47,401 nt of DNA from Pseudomonadota bacterium (GTDB lineage Bacteria > Pseudomonadota > Alphaproteobacteria > Sphingomonadales > Sphingomonadaceae), in NCBI GenBank assembly GCA_021849075.1, contig JAJZTH010000024.1:1-47401 (forward strand), written 5' to 3'. The notes beneath the pieces are model-generated. The model saw only the letters and a list, made by a program, of their open reading frames with translations. It was not told where the DNA came from and did not search any database. The translations under genes and the position numbers were made by a program. Within the stretch, counting starts at the first letter, position 1. Each line of letters opens with the position of its first letter. Of this stretch, positions 1 to 10,412 are shown one piece after another.

Positions 1-1410
<1,410 letters not shown>

Positions 1411-1428
1411 TTATGTCCTTGCCTGCAC

Positions 1429-2313
1429 TTAGAGGGCTTCGGCGCCCGAGATGATTTCGACGAGTTCGGTGGTGATCGCGGCCTGACGGCTGCGGTTATA
1501 CTGTATGGTCAGCTTGTTGATCAGGTCGCCGGCGTTGCGGGTCGCATTGTCCATCGCGGTCATCGACGCACCCTGTTCGGATGCGTTGTTTTCCAGCAGC
1601 GCCTTGAACAGCTGGATCGAAATGTTGCGCGGCAACAGGTCGTCCAGGATCGCTTCCTCGCTCGGTTCATATTCCACCGTGGCGGGAATGGCGTTGCGGT
1701 CGGCGTCAGCCGGGATCTTGACCGGAATGATCTGCTGTTCGGTCGGGATCTGGGCCAGAGCCGACTTGAAGCGCGAGTAGAAGAGATGCGCGACGTCGAA
1801 CTTGCCGTCGAGGAACATGGCGCTCAGTTCCTGCGCAACGGCCTGCGCCTGGGCAAAGCCTGGCTCCTTCGCGCCGGTGGTGTCGAACTGGGCGACGATC
1901 TTGCCGGGATAGGCGCGGTTGATGACCGGACGGCCCTTGCGGCCGATCAGGTAGAACTGGACCTTCTTGCCGTCCAGTTCCAGTTCGCGCGCCTTGGCGA
2001 GGGCCGCCTTGACGATGTTGGCGTTGAACGCGCCGGCCAGACCACGGTCGGAGTTGGCGACGACCAGCAGATGGACGTCGTCCTTGCCAGTGCCGGCCAG
2101 CAGCGGCGAAGCGCCTTCGCCCGAACCGCCGGCGATCTTCGACGCGAGGCTGGCGACGACTGCTTCCAGACGGCTGCTATAGGGGCGGGCGGCTTCGGCA
2201 GCGGCCTGCGCCTTGCGCAGCTTGGCGGCGGCGACCATCTGCTTGGCCTTGGTGATCTTCTGGGTCGATTTGACCGACCCGATGCGGAGCTTCAGTTCCT
2301 TGAGGCTAGGCAT
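1429..2313 (-). CDS. atpG: ATP synthase F1 subunit gamma
   Basis: Central rotor shaft of F1, coupling Fo rotation to catalysis. The 294-residue product has the family N terminus ([20 protein letters not shown]) and the C-terminal helix with [17 protein letters not shown] and [16 protein letters not shown]. Length is normal for the family. Its ATG lies only 3 bases after the stop of the LysE-type gene, with a weak CGGA element upstream, so translation is probably coupled to that gene. In most bacteria atpG directly follows atpA; here a transporter gene separates them. Confidence 0.98.
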   Translation of the reverse strand: MPSLKELKLRIGSVKSTQKITKAKQMVAAAKLRKAQAAAEAARPYSSRLEAVVASLASKIAGGSGEGASPLLAGTGKDDVHLLVVANSDRGLAGAFNANIVKAALAKARELELDGKKVQFYLIGRKGRPVINRAYPGKIVAQFDTTGAKEPGFAQAQAVAQELSAMFLDGKFDVAHLFYSRFKSALAQIPTEQQIIPVKIPADADRNAIPATVEYEPSEEAILDDLLPRNISIQLFKALLENNASEQGASMTAMDNATRNAGDLINKLTIQYNRSRQAAITTELVEIISGAEAL

Positions 2314-2316
2314 AGT

Positions 2317-2940
2317 TTATACGTTCCGAGCAAGGGCCAGACGACCCGCGAGACCAAAGAAACCGACGCCCATGGCGCCTTCGAACCAGCGCATTGCGCG
2401 GCTTTGACCGACCGACTGGCCCGCCTTGGTGGCGAGCGCCGCAAGCAGCGCGCACCACAGGAAGCCGAGCGCATAGACGATCGCGATCAGCAACATGCCC
2501 TGCCAGGGCGCATCCGGACCGGTGCCCACAAATTGGGGCAGCGCGGCGAGGAAGATCGCGACCTTCGGGTTCAGCACGGTGCTGATGAAACCCTGCATGA
2601 AGGGCGATCCGCCAATGCGCACTTTTGGCGCATCCGACGCGGGCGCCGGGTTGATCGCGCCGCGCAGCAGGCCAAGGCCCATCCACGCCAGATAGAGCGC
2701 GCCGGCGATCTTCACGGCCATGAACAGTCCAGGCACCGCGTTCAGCACGCTGAGGAAACCGAAGCCGCACAGCAGCATGTAGAACAGGCCGCCCAGCTGG
2801 ATGCCGCCGATCGCCGCCATCCCCGCCTTCAGCCCGCGGCGCGCTGCGTGACCGGCCACCAACATGGTGTCCGGCCCCGGCAACAGCACCAGACCGATCG
2901 ACATCACGGTCCAGGCAAGAAGGGAATGGGCGGTCAGCAC
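2317..2940 (-). CDS. LysE/RhtB-family exporter embedded in the atp operon
   Basis: Predicted inner-membrane amino-acid or metabolite exporter of 207 residues with about five or six hydrophobic segments. The N-terminal signature PGPDTMLVAG at residues 21-30 and the following RRGLKAG are typical of the LysE/RhtB family. A mid-protein run near NPKVAIFLAALPQF also fits the family. The frame starts with GTG, 6 bases after the atpA stop, and ends 3 bases before the atpG start. No strong Shine-Dalgarno is visible, which suggests coupling to atpA. The start gives the usual ~20 residues before PGP. Substrate cannot be told from sequence. The position inside an F1 operon is the unusual point. Confidence 0.9.
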   Translation of the reverse strand: MLTAHSLLAWTVMSIGLVLLPGPDTMLVAGHAARRGLKAGMAAIGGIQLGGLFYMLLCGFGFLSVLNAVPGLFMAVKIAGALYLAWMGLGLLRGAINPAPASDAPKVRIGGSPFMQGFISTVLNPKVAIFLAALPQFVGTGPDAPWQGMLLIAIVYALGFLWCALLAALATKAGQSVGQSRAMRWFEGAMGVGFFGLAGRLALARNV

Positions 2941-2946
2941 TGCGAT

Positions 2947-4479
<1,533 letters not shown>

Positions 4480-5034
4480 TTAGCCTTTCATCGCCATGGC
4501 GAGCGTGTTCAATCGGGTGCGGATAGAGCTGTCGATCATCTGGCTGCCGATCTTGACGACCAGCCCGCCCAGGATTGCGGGGTCGACCTTCGCCTCGACC
4601 GCGACTTCGCGGCCGACGCGCGCCTTCAGGCTCTTGGCCAGGGCGGTGATCTGGGTTTTGGTAAGGGGGTGCGCGCTCGTCACTTCGGCGCGGGCCTCGC
4701 CCTTGTGATTCGACAACAAGGTTTCATAGGCGCGGATGACGGCGGGGAGTTGCCCCAGGCGACGATTCTGCGCGAGCACGCCCAGAAATTTTGCCGTCAG
4801 CGCGTCGATCCCCATGGAGGATGCGACGGCGGCGATCGTCTTACCCGCTGCATCGCGGCTCAGCACAGGGCTGGTGATCAGCCCTTTGAAATCGGGTGAT
4901 TCGGCCACGGCGGCCTTCAGCGCCCCCAGGCTTTCCGCCACCGTGTCGAGCGCATTTGCGTCGCGCGCCAGATCGAACAGCGCCACCGCATAACGGCCGC
5001 TGAGGCTGGCTTGAATACCGCCGCTAGTCTCCAC
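4480..5034 (-). CDS. atpH: ATP synthase F1 subunit delta
   Basis: Stator subunit joining F1 to the Fo b subunits. The product is 184 residues, with the family N terminus SGRYAVALFDLARD and the C-terminal AKVDPAILGGLVVKIGSQMIDSSI segment characteristic of OSCP/delta proteins. It is the first gene of the alphaproteobacterial F1-type operon (delta, alpha, gamma, beta, epsilon), so the operon promoter should lie in the 200 bases upstream (5035-5234 on the minus strand). A 17-base inverted repeat lies there. Confidence 0.97.
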   Translation of the reverse strand: METSGGIQASLSGRYAVALFDLARDANALDTVAESLGALKAAVAESPDFKGLITSPVLSRDAAGKTIAAVASSMGIDALTAKFLGVLAQNRRLGQLPAVIRAYETLLSNHKGEARAEVTSAHPLTKTQITALAKSLKARVGREVAVEAKVDPAILGGLVVKIGSQMIDSSIRTRLNTLAMAMKG

Positions 5035-5149
5035 GCGCTTACCGTCCTCCGTTTGACGTTCCGGCCGCTGATCAGCCGGTCATGCAAAAAGGGGGCGCGG
5101 TCTGATGCCGTCCCGTGCCCCTGTTGTCGGGCCGGTTAGCAGCGCGATT

Positions 5150-5166
5150 ATGACTATGCAAGTCAT
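5150..5166. promoter_or_regulatory. Inverted repeat upstream of atpH
   Basis: ATGACT-ATGCA-AGTCAT is a perfect 6-base inverted repeat with a 5-base spacer, about 115 bases upstream of the atpH start and just beyond the end of the protease gene. It could be an operator for the ATP synthase operon, or chance. I could not place a convincing -35/-10 pair around it. Confidence 0.25.
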
Positions 5167-5234
5167 GTGACGCGATTCCATCGATAGTGTGAAATCGCGG
5201 CTATTTGCCTGAGTTTTTATGCGGGACGAATCGG

Positions 5235-6806
5235 TTATTCGGCAGGATCGGCCGGCGCAAGCCGTCCCTTCTGGCAATGATAGACGATCCGTTCGTTGGG
5301 CTGGGCCGGAAGCAGCGTTGTCATGTTGCTCTGGAGCGACGCGATCCGGGTCAGCAGCGCGGAGTCGCTGCCGCACCCCTTGATCGGACTTGCGTCCGAA
5401 CCGTCCTTCAGCAGCGCGCGCGCCTTGTCCATCGTGTCGAGGTCGGGCAGCCAGCGCTGGACGCGCAGCGTGCCGCTGGCCGGGTCGAACTGGCTGGACG
5501 TCACATAATTGGAGTCGTCGGGGACGATCGTGCGCTGCCATCCCGTGCCCGATGCGACATATTGGGTGTCGCCATTGACGCAGCCGCCCTCGGCCCAGTT
5601 GAAGCCGATGTCGTTGGGCTGCGACACAGTCAGCCGGCTGCGGTTAAGGTCGACCCGGCAGATATTGTCGCCCGCCCAGGCAAAGGCACCATTGCTGGTC
5701 ACGCCCTTGTCCTGCGGCAACTTCACCCGTTCATCGATGCTGGCGAAGCTGGGCTTGAGGAAGAAGAGGCCGAGCGCCGCGAGCAACAGCACGCCGCCGC
5801 CCGCCAGGAACCAGGTCGCCTGCTTTTCCTTGCCCTGATTGTAGAACAGGCCGCCCGCGCCAAGGCCCAGCACGGCCAGCGCCAGCAGCACGGCCGCGCC
5901 CGCCATTGCATTTTCGCGCGCGGTGATGACGTCGCGCTCGGCGTCGTCGCGCGCTTTGGTCAGCGCCTGTTCGCGCGCGTCGGCGCTCGCGCGATCCTTC
6001 TGCTCGCTCGCTTGCGCCTCGCGCTGGGTGATGGAGGCTTCGGCCGCGTCCGCCTCGGCCATGGAGCGGCAGCCAACGACCGTGTGCAGAGAGGAGATTC
6101 CGGCCTGCCGCAGGAAGGAGGCGACCTCACGCCAGGACACGGCAAAGCCGAACTCCGCATCATTGCCGTCCGATACCGAACCGAAGCTGTTGACGCCCAG
6201 AACCCGGCCGCAATCATCCACCAGCGGCCCGCCGCTGTTGCCGGCCGCCAGCGGAGCGGTGTGCAGCAATGTGTCGAAACTCTGGCTGGCTCGGCCGGAA
6301 GAAATGGTGCCGCTGGTCTTCACCGTGGCGAGGGGCTGCACCAGTTGCTTGAGGCCCAGGCCCTGCGCCCGGTCGACCGTGCCGGGATAGCCAATGGCGG
6401 TGACATGCTGCCCGTCGCTCACGGCCCCGGCGTAGAAGGTGCTGACCGGCAGCCGCCCTTCCTCCAGCTGAATGAGGGCCAGGTCATTGCCCGGCGAGTA
6501 AGCGATGATTCGCCCGCCATAGGTCTTCGTGCCTTCCGACGGGATGACGCCGATGACCAGATTCTTCTCTTCTCGGGCCAGTTCTACGACATGGGCGTTG
6601 GTCAGCACCTTGTCCGGCGCGACGGCAAAGCCGCTGCCATGGCCGACGAAATAGGCGTCCGACCCGTCGGTTGCGACCAGCGCGACCCGCACCACGCCGC
6701 GTGCGGCAGAGGCGATGTCCTGTTGTTCGGCATGCAGCGAAGCCGGCGTAATCAGCGCCAGCGTGAAGCCAAGGATCGGGGTGAAGCGGCGAAGAAAGGC
6801 GACCAT
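5235..6806 (-). CDS. Membrane-anchored trypsin-like (S1) serine protease
   Basis: Predicted 523-residue envelope protease. An N-terminal signal peptide (cleavage near SLHA/E, residue 26) precedes an S1-type domain with a visible triad: His72 in TNAHVV, Asp108 in GNDLALIQL and Ser191 in AAGNSGGPLVD. An Ala/Glu/Arg-rich, probably coiled-coil stretch (about 248-300) leads into two hydrophobic segments (301-321 and 331-351). A C-terminal domain of about 170 residues follows that I do not recognise. The topology would place both protease and C-terminal domain in the periplasm. The frame is open upstream to 7061, but that would overlap the divergent Ada gene and lack a signal peptide at the N terminus, so ATG 6806 is chosen. 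Confidence 0.85.
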   Translation of the reverse strand: MVAFLRRFTPILGFTLALITPASLHAEQQDIASAARGVVRVALVATDGSDAYFVGHGSGFAVAPDKVLTNAHVVELAREEKNLVIGVIPSEGTKTYGGRIIAYSPGNDLALIQLEEGRLPVSTFYAGAVSDGQHVTAIGYPGTVDRAQGLGLKQLVQPLATVKTSGTISSGRASQSFDTLLHTAPLAAGNSGGPLVDDCGRVLGVNSFGSVSDGNDAEFGFAVSWREVASFLRQAGISSLHTVVGCRSMAEADAAEASITQREAQASEQKDRASADAREQALTKARDDAERDVITARENAMAGAAVLLALAVLGLGAGGLFYNQGKEKQATWFLAGGGVLLLAALGLFFLKPSFASIDERVKLPQDKGVTSNGAFAWAGDNICRVDLNRSRLTVSQPNDIGFNWAEGGCVNGDTQYVASGTGWQRTIVPDDSNYVTSSQFDPASGTLRVQRWLPDLDTMDKARALLKDGSDASPIKGCGSDSALLTRIASLQSNMTTLLPAQPNERIVYHCQKGRLAPADPAE

Positions 6807-6841
6807 CGTGGCGCATACATATTGGAAGGCGGGCGCGGCGC

Positions 6842-6873
6842 AATCGGGAAAAGGCAAAATGCTTTGAGCGCAA
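6842..6873 (+). promoter_or_regulatory. Tandem AAT-N9-GCAA units upstream of the Ada gene
   Basis: Two adjacent 16-base units, AATCGGGAAAAGGCAA and AATGCTTTGAGCGCAA, each read AAT-N9-GCAA. The second also contains AGCGCAA, close to the Escherichia coli Ada box AAAGCGCAA. E. coli Ada sites are described as an AAT A-box plus a GCAA B-box with a shorter spacer, so this is a resemblance only. The units lie in the 79-base divergent gap between the protease and the Ada-type gene. Confidence 0.35.
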
Positions 6874-6885
6874 GACGCAGGAAGC

Positions 6886-7992
6886 ATGGCGGTCGGCGAC
6901 CTTCTATCCCATATCCTCATGAACCAGATGACTCGCCTATCCTCCGCCATGCCGGCCCGGCCCCATGCCATGCCCGATGCCGATGCTTGCTGGGCCGCCT
7001 TTCTGGCGCGCGATAGAGCGATGGACGGCGTTTTCGTGGGCTGCGTCGCCAGCACCGGCATCTATTGCAAGCCCAGCTGCGCCGCGCGCCATCCGAGGCG
7101 GGAGAATATGTCCTTCCTCCCCGATCCGGCGGCGGCGCGTGCGGCGGGCTTCCGCGCCTGTCTGCGTTGCCGGCCGGACGAGATCGGGCGCGATCGGCTG
7201 GCGGTGGAGAAAGCCGTGGCCCTGATCGAATCAGCGGAAGAGGTGCTGCGTCTGGAGGCGATCGCCGATCATGTCGGCTATGCCCCGCATCATTTCCATC
7301 GCCTGTTCAAGCGGGAGACGGGGCTGACCCCGGCCGCCTATGCGCGCGGCGTGCGCGCCGAACGGTTGAAACAGGCGCTGGCCCAGCCGGGCAGCGTGAC
7401 GGCCGCCATCTATGAGGCGGGCTATAATGCGCCCAGCCGCGCCTATGCCGATGCGGAGCAGCATCTGGGCATGACGCCCAGCGCCTGGAAGGAAGGCGGA
7501 CGCGGGGTGACGATTCGCTGGCGCGTGATCGACTCCAGCCTTGGTTCCATGCTCGTCGCGGCGACCGACAAGGGACTGTGCCGCATCAGCTTTGGCGAAG
7601 GGGAAGGGGCTTTGCGCGCCCGTTTCCCCCATGCCGATATTCACCCGGCCGACCCGGCGCTTGACGCCGTGGCGCAGCGGGTCGTGGCGCTGGTCGATGA
7701 TCCTGCCGCCGGGGCTGACCTGCCCGTCGATGTGCACGGGACGGCGTTTCAGCAGGCGGTGTGGGCGGCATTGCGCGCCATCCCGCCGGGCGAAACGCGC
7801 AGCTATGGCGATATCGCCGCAGCGATCGGCCGTCCCGGCGCGGTGCGGGCGGCGGGCACAGCCTGCGGTGACAATAATCTCGCCATCCTGATCCCCTGCC
7901 ATCGTGTCGTGCGTAGCGACGGCAGCATGGGCGGCTATGCCTGGGGACTGGAAAGGAAGCGGGCGTTGCTCGCGCGCGAAGCCCTGAAATAA
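6886..7992 (+). CDS. ada: Bifunctional Ada-type regulator / O6-methylguanine-DNA methyltransferase
   Basis: Repairs alkylated DNA by suicide methyl transfer and, by family, acts as a transcription activator once methylated on its N-terminal zinc site. The zinc/methyl-acceptor domain has all four cysteines (C61, C65, C92, C95 in YCKPSC and ACLRC). An AraC-type helix-turn-helix spans about 117-165, and the methyltransferase domain ends with the active-site motif PCHRV (C338). ATG 6886 has AGGAAG just upstream. ATGs at 6919, 6949 or 6970 are also possible, and the last two give an N terminus closer to E. coli Ada. Downstream starts would leave the tandem AAT-N9-GCAA units well placed as promoter elements. 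Confidence 0.92.
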   Translation: MAVGDLLSHILMNQMTRLSSAMPARPHAMPDADACWAAFLARDRAMDGVFVGCVASTGIYCKPSCAARHPRRENMSFLPDPAAARAAGFRACLRCRPDEIGRDRLAVEKAVALIESAEEVLRLEAIADHVGYAPHHFHRLFKRETGLTPAAYARGVRAERLKQALAQPGSVTAAIYEAGYNAPSRAYADAEQHLGMTPSAWKEGGRGVTIRWRVIDSSLGSMLVAATDKGLCRISFGEGEGALRARFPHADIHPADPALDAVAQRVVALVDDPAAGADLPVDVHGTAFQQAVWAALRAIPPGETRSYGDIAAAIGRPGAVRAAGTACGDNNLAILIPCHRVVRSDGSMGGYAWGLERKRALLAREALK

Positions 7993-8071
7993 TGCGCAAG
8001 TAACGGGAAGATTACGCCTTTTCTTCCTCCGTCGCCTCGGCCACAACGGGTCGGGTTTATGGGGTGGTGAT

Positions 8072-9595
8072 ATGCGAAGCGCGCGATTCTGGGGAAAGAT
8101 GCTGGCGGGGCTGATGCTAGCGGGGGCCAATATGGGCGCCGCGCATGCCGCCTGGTATCAGGCGCAGACCCGGCATTTCACCGTCTATAGCGAAGGCAAT
8201 GATGAGAAGCTGCGTGGTTTTGCCGAGCGGCTGGAAAAGTTCGACTATCTGCTGCGCGTCGTGACCCGCGTCACCGACCCGGAGCGCGGCAGTCCGGTCA
8301 AAGTCTACCTGCTGTCGAACGAGGGCAAGGTGAAGGCGCTGGCCCGCAATCCCAACATCGGCGGTTTTTACACGACGTCGGATCGCACGGCTTTTGCGGT
8401 GTTGTCGCGGGAGGCCAAGGTCAACCAGTTTGATTTCGGAGCGGAGGAAATCCTCTTCCACGAATATACCCATCATTTCATGTTGCATCATTTCCCCGCC
8501 GCCTATCCGGCCTGGTATGTCGAGGGTTTCGCCGAATTTTTCTCGGTGGTGAAATTTCCGAAAAACGGCTCGATCGAATTTGGCCATGTGCCAATGGCGC
8601 GCGCACCGGGGCTGGTGCTGGGGTCGCCTTATCCGGTGGCCAATCTCTTTGCCCGCGATACGGATGGCCTCAGCCTGCGCGATGGCGACCGCTATTATGG
8701 CACCGCATGGCTGCTCACCCATTATTTCCAGTATAAGGAGGAGCGCCGCACGGAAATCGCCGCTTACCTCAAGGATGTGGCGGACGGGGCGAAGGATATG
8801 AAGCCCGACAGCTATTTTGCCGGCGGGCTGGCGGGGCTGGAAAAGGACCTCAAAGCCTATATGCGGCATCGGCTGAACGCTTCGGTCCTCACACCCAAGG
8901 AAATGAAGATCGACGCCATCACCGTCGCCCCGGTCGATCCGGCGCAGGGGGCGCTGATCGAGGATGAGCTGCGCCTGATCAATCATCCCCGGACGGAGGA
9001 TCTGCCCGGCATCGTCACGGCCATTCGCACGACCGCCGCCAAATATCCGACCAGCGCCTACGCCCTTGCGCTGCTGGCCGAAGCCGAATGGGCGGCCGAT
9101 CAGAAGGAGGCGGCGCTGGCCGACGCCGACCGGGCGATCGCGATCGATCCCAAATCGTCGCGCGCTTATGCCGTGCGCGGCGAAGTGTTGCTGGAAAAAG
9201 CGCATGACAGCGATGCGGAAACGGACTGGAAGGCGGCGCTGACGTCGATCGTGCGCGCCAACCGCGCCGACACCGAAGACCCCGTGCCGCTCGCGCTCTT
9301 CTATCGCTATCACGCCATGCGCGGCGGCAAGATGCCCGATATCGGCTATGACGGCCTGTTCAAAGCCTATTCGTTGCTGCCGCAAAGTCCCGAATATCGC
9401 TTCAGTTTCGCCCATGCCACGGCAATCAGGGGCGATTACAAGACGGCCTCGATCCTGCTCGATCCGATCGCTTATTCGCCCCATGGATCGGACATGCGCA
9501 ACGCCGCTTTGCGGCTCAAGGCGGAGTTTGACGCACAGGCGGCGGAAAAGGAGAAGAGCGCGGCAAAGACTGGAAATCCTGCACCCGCGTCATGA
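8072..9595 (+). CDS. Secreted gluzincin-like metalloprotease with TPR repeats
   Basis: 507 residues with a signal peptide (cleavage near HAA/W, residue 27). The core has a zinc-protease HExxH motif (HEYTH, residues 130-134), followed 17 residues later by EGFAE with Glu151/Glu155 as candidate third ligand, an arrangement seen in gluzincin-like (DUF1570 / peptidase MA-like) proteins. The C-terminal part, from about residue 330, is helical and reads as TPR-like repeats (ALADADRAIAIDPKSSRAYAVRGEVLLEKA). Substrate is unknown. Its last 80 bases are overlapped on the opposite strand by a DUF1289 gene. Confidence 0.8.
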   Translation: MRSARFWGKMLAGLMLAGANMGAAHAAWYQAQTRHFTVYSEGNDEKLRGFAERLEKFDYLLRVVTRVTDPERGSPVKVYLLSNEGKVKALARNPNIGGFYTTSDRTAFAVLSREAKVNQFDFGAEEILFHEYTHHFMLHHFPAAYPAWYVEGFAEFFSVVKFPKNGSIEFGHVPMARAPGLVLGSPYPVANLFARDTDGLSLRDGDRYYGTAWLLTHYFQYKEERRTEIAAYLKDVADGAKDMKPDSYFAGGLAGLEKDLKAYMRHRLNASVLTPKEMKIDAITVAPVDPAQGALIEDELRLINHPRTEDLPGIVTAIRTTAAKYPTSAYALALLAEAEWAADQKEAALADADRAIAIDPKSSRAYAVRGEVLLEKAHDSDAETDWKAALTSIVRANRADTEDPVPLALFYRYHAMRGGKMPDIGYDGLFKAYSLLPQSPEYRFSFAHATAIRGDYKTASILLDPIAYSPHGSDMRNAALRLKAEFDAQAAEKEKSAAKTGNPAPAS

Positions 9596-9719
9596 CCGCT
9601 GCGCGGTCCGGCTCGCTCATGCTGCGCCAATGGACGATCTCCTCGATCGTGCGGCCGCATCCGGTGCAGATGTTGCGCGCCCGGTCGAGCGCGCACAGGT
9701 TGCGGCAGGGACTTTCCAT
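9516..9719 (-). CDS. DUF1289 small Cys-rich protein
   Basis: A 67-residue protein matching the DUF1289 pattern: SPCRNLC near the N terminus (C5, C9), then ICTGCGRT (C18, C21), then the conserved EEIVHWRSMSEPDR helix. The four cysteines suggest metal or iron-sulfur binding, but the family function is not established. The gene is convergent with the metalloprotease gene and shares 80 bases with its 3' end. The family match makes this the real reading rather than a shadow. Confidence 0.85.
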   Translation of the reverse strand: MESPCRNLCALDRARNICTGCGRTIEEIVHWRSMSEPDRAAVMTRVQDFQSLPRSSPFPPPVRQTPP

Positions 9720-9801
9720 CTTGCCGGTCTAGCCCGCAAATCCGGCGTGGACCAGTAAAGCGAGCGGGAACGGCGACGTTTCGTCGCAGGCGAAATGATT
9801 C

Positions 9802-9832
9802 TTGCTGCATTTTACATTTGATTAACTATAAA
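9802..9832 (+). promoter_or_regulatory. Possible promoter for the yfiRNB-type operon
   Basis: TTGCTG at 9802-9807 and TATAAA at 9827-9832, separated by 19 bases, lie in a locally AT-rich stretch about 30 bases before the yfiR-like start. The spacing is longer than the usual 17, so this is a weak call. Confidence 0.3.
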
Positions 9833-9860
9833 CGACTTCAGCCTATGGGCTTTGGGGGTG

Positions 9861-10409
9861 ATGTCGGGTTTGCGCTGCTTGTTGTTCTTTTTGCTGCTGC
9901 TGACACCGACCGCCGTCTTTTCAGCGTCCATGATCCAGCCGGCCATGATGCCGCTTGGCGCTGGCCCTAATGCGGCCGCCGCCAGCACCGCGCGGATGGT
10001 TGGCGCCATATTGGAATTTACCCGCTGGCCCACGGCCCGGCCGGTGGTGCGGTTGTGCCTGACGGGGCGGACGCGCAACGCCGCGCGACTGAACGCCATC
10101 GATCTGGCCAATGGCGCGGGGGTGGAGGTGTCGGATCTGGATGGGCCGACGGACGTGCCGCTCGATCGCTGCGACGCACTCTATATCGGGCGGCTGGACG
10201 CACCGTCGATGCGTCAGCTGATCGCATCGGCCAACGGCCGGCCGGTGGTGACGATTGTGGAGGACGATCCAGTCTGCCGCAGCGGCGCCATGTTCTGCCT
10301 GCTTTACGGTCCCCAGTCCTTATCCTTCCAGCTGAACATCGATGCGGTGTCGCGTTCCGCCGTGCGGATCGATCCGCGTGTCCTGCGCCTGTCGAAAGGA
10401 GGCTATTGA
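9861..10409 (+). CDS. yfiR: YfiR-like periplasmic repressor of a diguanylate cyclase
   Basis: Predicted periplasmic protein of 182 residues with a hydrophobic signal peptide. Four cysteines at about residues 66, 104, 139 and 146 reproduce the two widely spaced pairs of YfiR (DUF4154) proteins. In that family they form disulfides controlling the redox-sensitive inhibition of YfiN. It starts a three-gene unit with a YfiN-like cyclase (3-base gap) and a YfiB-like lipoprotein. GTG 9858 and TTG 9852 are alternative starts in the same frame; ATG 9861 puts the hydrophobic run closest to the N terminus. The assignment rests on cysteine spacing plus gene order. Confidence 0.82.
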   Translation: MSGLRCLLFFLLLLTPTAVFSASMIQPAMMPLGAGPNAAAASTARMVGAILEFTRWPTARPVVRLCLTGRTRNAARLNAIDLANGAGVEVSDLDGPTDVPLDRCDALYIGRLDAPSMRQLIASANGRPVVTIVEDDPVCRSGAMFCLLYGPQSLSFQLNIDAVSRSAVRIDPRVLRLSKGGY

Positions 10410-10412
10410 ACC

